Shown here: in pieces, positions 62,551 to 64,000 of the stretch | How positions within the stretch are numbered: position 1 is the stretch's first letter | Layout of the letters: each line of letters begins with the position of its first letter | From: Lucinisca nassula | Lineage: Eukaryota > Mollusca > Bivalvia > Lucinida > Lucinidae | Assembly (NCBI GenBank): GCA_963580285.1 | Contig: OY757010.1 | Coordinates: 74,442,858 to 74,506,857, forward strand | Reading direction: 5' to 3' | Length of the DNA: 64,000 nt | The notes under the pieces: model-generated | Databases searched by the model: none | What the model was told of the DNA's origin: nothing | Seen by the model: the letters and a program-made list of their open reading frames with translations, nothing else | Position numbers and translations under genes: made by a program

Positions 62551-63060
62551 TGTTTGTCTAGATGATATCTTGACGAAATTTGAATATGGGTCATGTTGAA
62601 GCAAAAACTAGGTCACTAGACCAAATTGCAGTAAAATCTTGTTCAATCGCTAAAACCTTGTTCACTCGCAAGGGCCACAGTTTTGCTTTCATCTTCATGA
62701 AACTATATCTTGATGAAATCTTGGTCAAGTTTGAATACATGGGTTATGCCGTCGGGTGAAAAACAAGGTCACTGGGTCACATTTTCTTTAAAACCTTGTT
62801 CAACCTCTCGAAGGCGCAGTTTTTGCTTCAATTTTCCTGAAACTTTACCAGAATATTTGTCTTGATGTTATTTTGGTCAAGTTTGAATATGGGTTATGTC
62901 GAGTCAAAAACTAGGTTACTAGGTCAAATGTCTTTAATATCTTGTTTTCCCTCTGTAGAGGCCACACTTTTGCTTCAGTTTTCATGAAACTTTACCAGAA
63001 TGTCTTGGTTATATCTCGATCGCATTTGAAAATGGGTCACGTCAGGTCATAAATTAGGTC
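62550..63060. repeat. Tandem repeat, about 125-bp units (aaaaactaggtcactaggtc)
   Basis: Four units share cttggtcaagtttgaatat, gggtcatgtcg, aaaactaggtcactag, aaaaccttgttca and ttttgcttcaattttcatga. The array resumes at about 63,750-64,000 and continues beyond the window. Confidence 0.8.
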
Positions 63061-63424
63061 ACTAGGTCTTTATAATTAAATATAAATGTTAAACGACAGA
63101 CTGCATGCATGGTAGTGAACACACTCACGGTTGATAACTTTGCTTCCCTCTTTAATTGCACGCCGGCGGTTCGGACATCGGGTTATATGCTGACTCCAGC
63201 GTAAAGGCTTATTTTTTTTATTTCAGGTAATATCGGTTGGTACTGATGCTGTCTCTGGTCGGGTCCACCGGAGTCTAACTGTTGTTTTTCTTTTGTTCAA
63301 ACATTTCAGTTATTTTATGCTGTCTAGGCCTCATCGTTGTTGCTTGATTTTTATGTTCTCAGAGATGTAGCACTGATGAGTTAGATGAGTTTCCCCTGTC
63401 TAATGAGATTCGGAACTGCTAGAC

Positions 63425-63570
63425 TTATTTTCATACTCTTTATACCCTCAGACGCAGTGCTGGACCCACACTGAGCCACCAAAATGGCTCGACCGGGACT
63501 CGAACCCAGGGCGTCTCGCATACCGTGTGAACACTCTACTGACCGAGCTACCAAGCCACACGGTCGACCT
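63425..63570 (-). mobile_element. tRNA-headed SINE, minus strand
   Basis: Minus strand: cttggtagctcggtcagtag (A-box) and cctgggttcgagtcccggtc (B-box), followed by gagccattttggtggctcag. Inserted in the tandem-repeat block. Confidence 0.75.
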
Positions 63571-63594
63571 GTATCATATCTTGATAGCCGTTTG

Positions 63595-63745
63595 GCCATT
63601 TTGTGGGAAAGTAACTGTCGTTTCGGCTATCTGGTAGAGATGTTTTCATTAGGGTTTAGTTACTTCATGTACATGTTTCTTTCCCTTTGGTGTCTCTGAT
63701 GGAAGGTGTGAGGTAATTGTGTCGATTCAAGATCAATGCCTTCAC
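63595..63745. repeat. Third copy of the 59.6-kb repeat
   Basis: attttgtgggaaagtaactg, cattagggtttagttacttc, ggtgtctctgatggaagg. Confidence 0.7.
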
Positions 63746-63749
63746 TTTT

Positions 63750-64000
63750 TTTACCAGAACGTTTGTCTGAATAATAGCTCTTGGTAAAAAAAAACTAGGT
63801 CACTATGTTGAATATGGGACACGTCAGGTCAAAACTAGGTTAGTTGGTCAGACTTTTTAAACCCTTTTTCACTTTCTCAGAGGCAGTAGTTTTGCATTAA
63901 TCTTCCAGAATGTTAGTCTTGATATGTCTGTCAATATAAACTATGAGTCATGCCGTATAAATAGAGGTCACTAGGTCAAATTTCTTTAAAACCTTGTTCA
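63750..64000. repeat. Tandem repeat (aactaggtcactaggtca), continues off the window
   Basis: Same units as 62,550-63,060. Confidence 0.75.

Overview
The window reads as an intron-rich animal genome, most likely a bivalve mollusc. The AT-rich intergenic and intronic DNA is packed with short hairpin MITEs, mollusc-style tRNA-headed SINEs, mariner/pogo/hAT/piggyBac-type remnants and non-LTR retrotransposon debris. Genus cannot be fixed from the sequence alone. There are no bacterial-style genes, no CRISPR array and no stand-alone rRNA or tRNA gene that I can support.

One real host gene is present, and it fills most of the window: flotillin-1 (FLOT1 type), on the minus strand, running from its start codon at 50,833 leftward past base 1. 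I recognise coding exon 1 (50,788-50,833), exon 2 (37,396-37,471), exon 4 (2,737-2,880) and exon 5 (180-299). All have canonical GT/AG ends and compatible phases. They give the first 159 residues of the SPFH/PHB domain; the rest of the gene lies left of the window.

The notable result is exon 3. Instead of one exon there are five separate 91-bp copies in the same orientation, at 27,922-28,012, 16,549-16,639, 16,187-16,277, 14,587-14,677 and 11,215-11,305. Each is open in the same frame, has an AG acceptor and a GT donor, and encodes a different version of the same 30-residue SPFH segment (residues 42-71). Because 91 is not a multiple of three, skipping the exon, or using two copies, shifts the frame, so the copies behave like a mutually exclusive exon cassette. 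Between two copies (3c and 3e) I count 16 codons that differ silently and only 3 that change the amino acid, which argues that they are maintained coding exons and not debris.

The rest is mobile DNA inside the FLOT1 introns and upstream of it. From left to right: TTAA-flanked piggyBac-like MITEs and hairpins (1-5 kb); a dead mariner (5.3-6.6 kb); a minisatellite built from a transposon end (6.8-7.05 kb); pogo/Tigger-like elements (7-14.5 kb), one carrying a hairpin MITE that itself carries a hAT-like element; a tandem satellite (21.8-24.1 kb) in the intron between exon 3 copies; a second dead mariner with a recognisable empty site (19.8-21.1 kb); an intact-looking SINE with target duplications (25.0-25.3 kb); a large foldback-like structure (32.3-37.1 kb); a single SINE split by three later insertions (42.35-48.4 kb); a LINE graveyard just upstream of FLOT1 exon 1 (51-58.1 kb); and a third mariner remnant plus short tandem repeats (61.5-64 kb).
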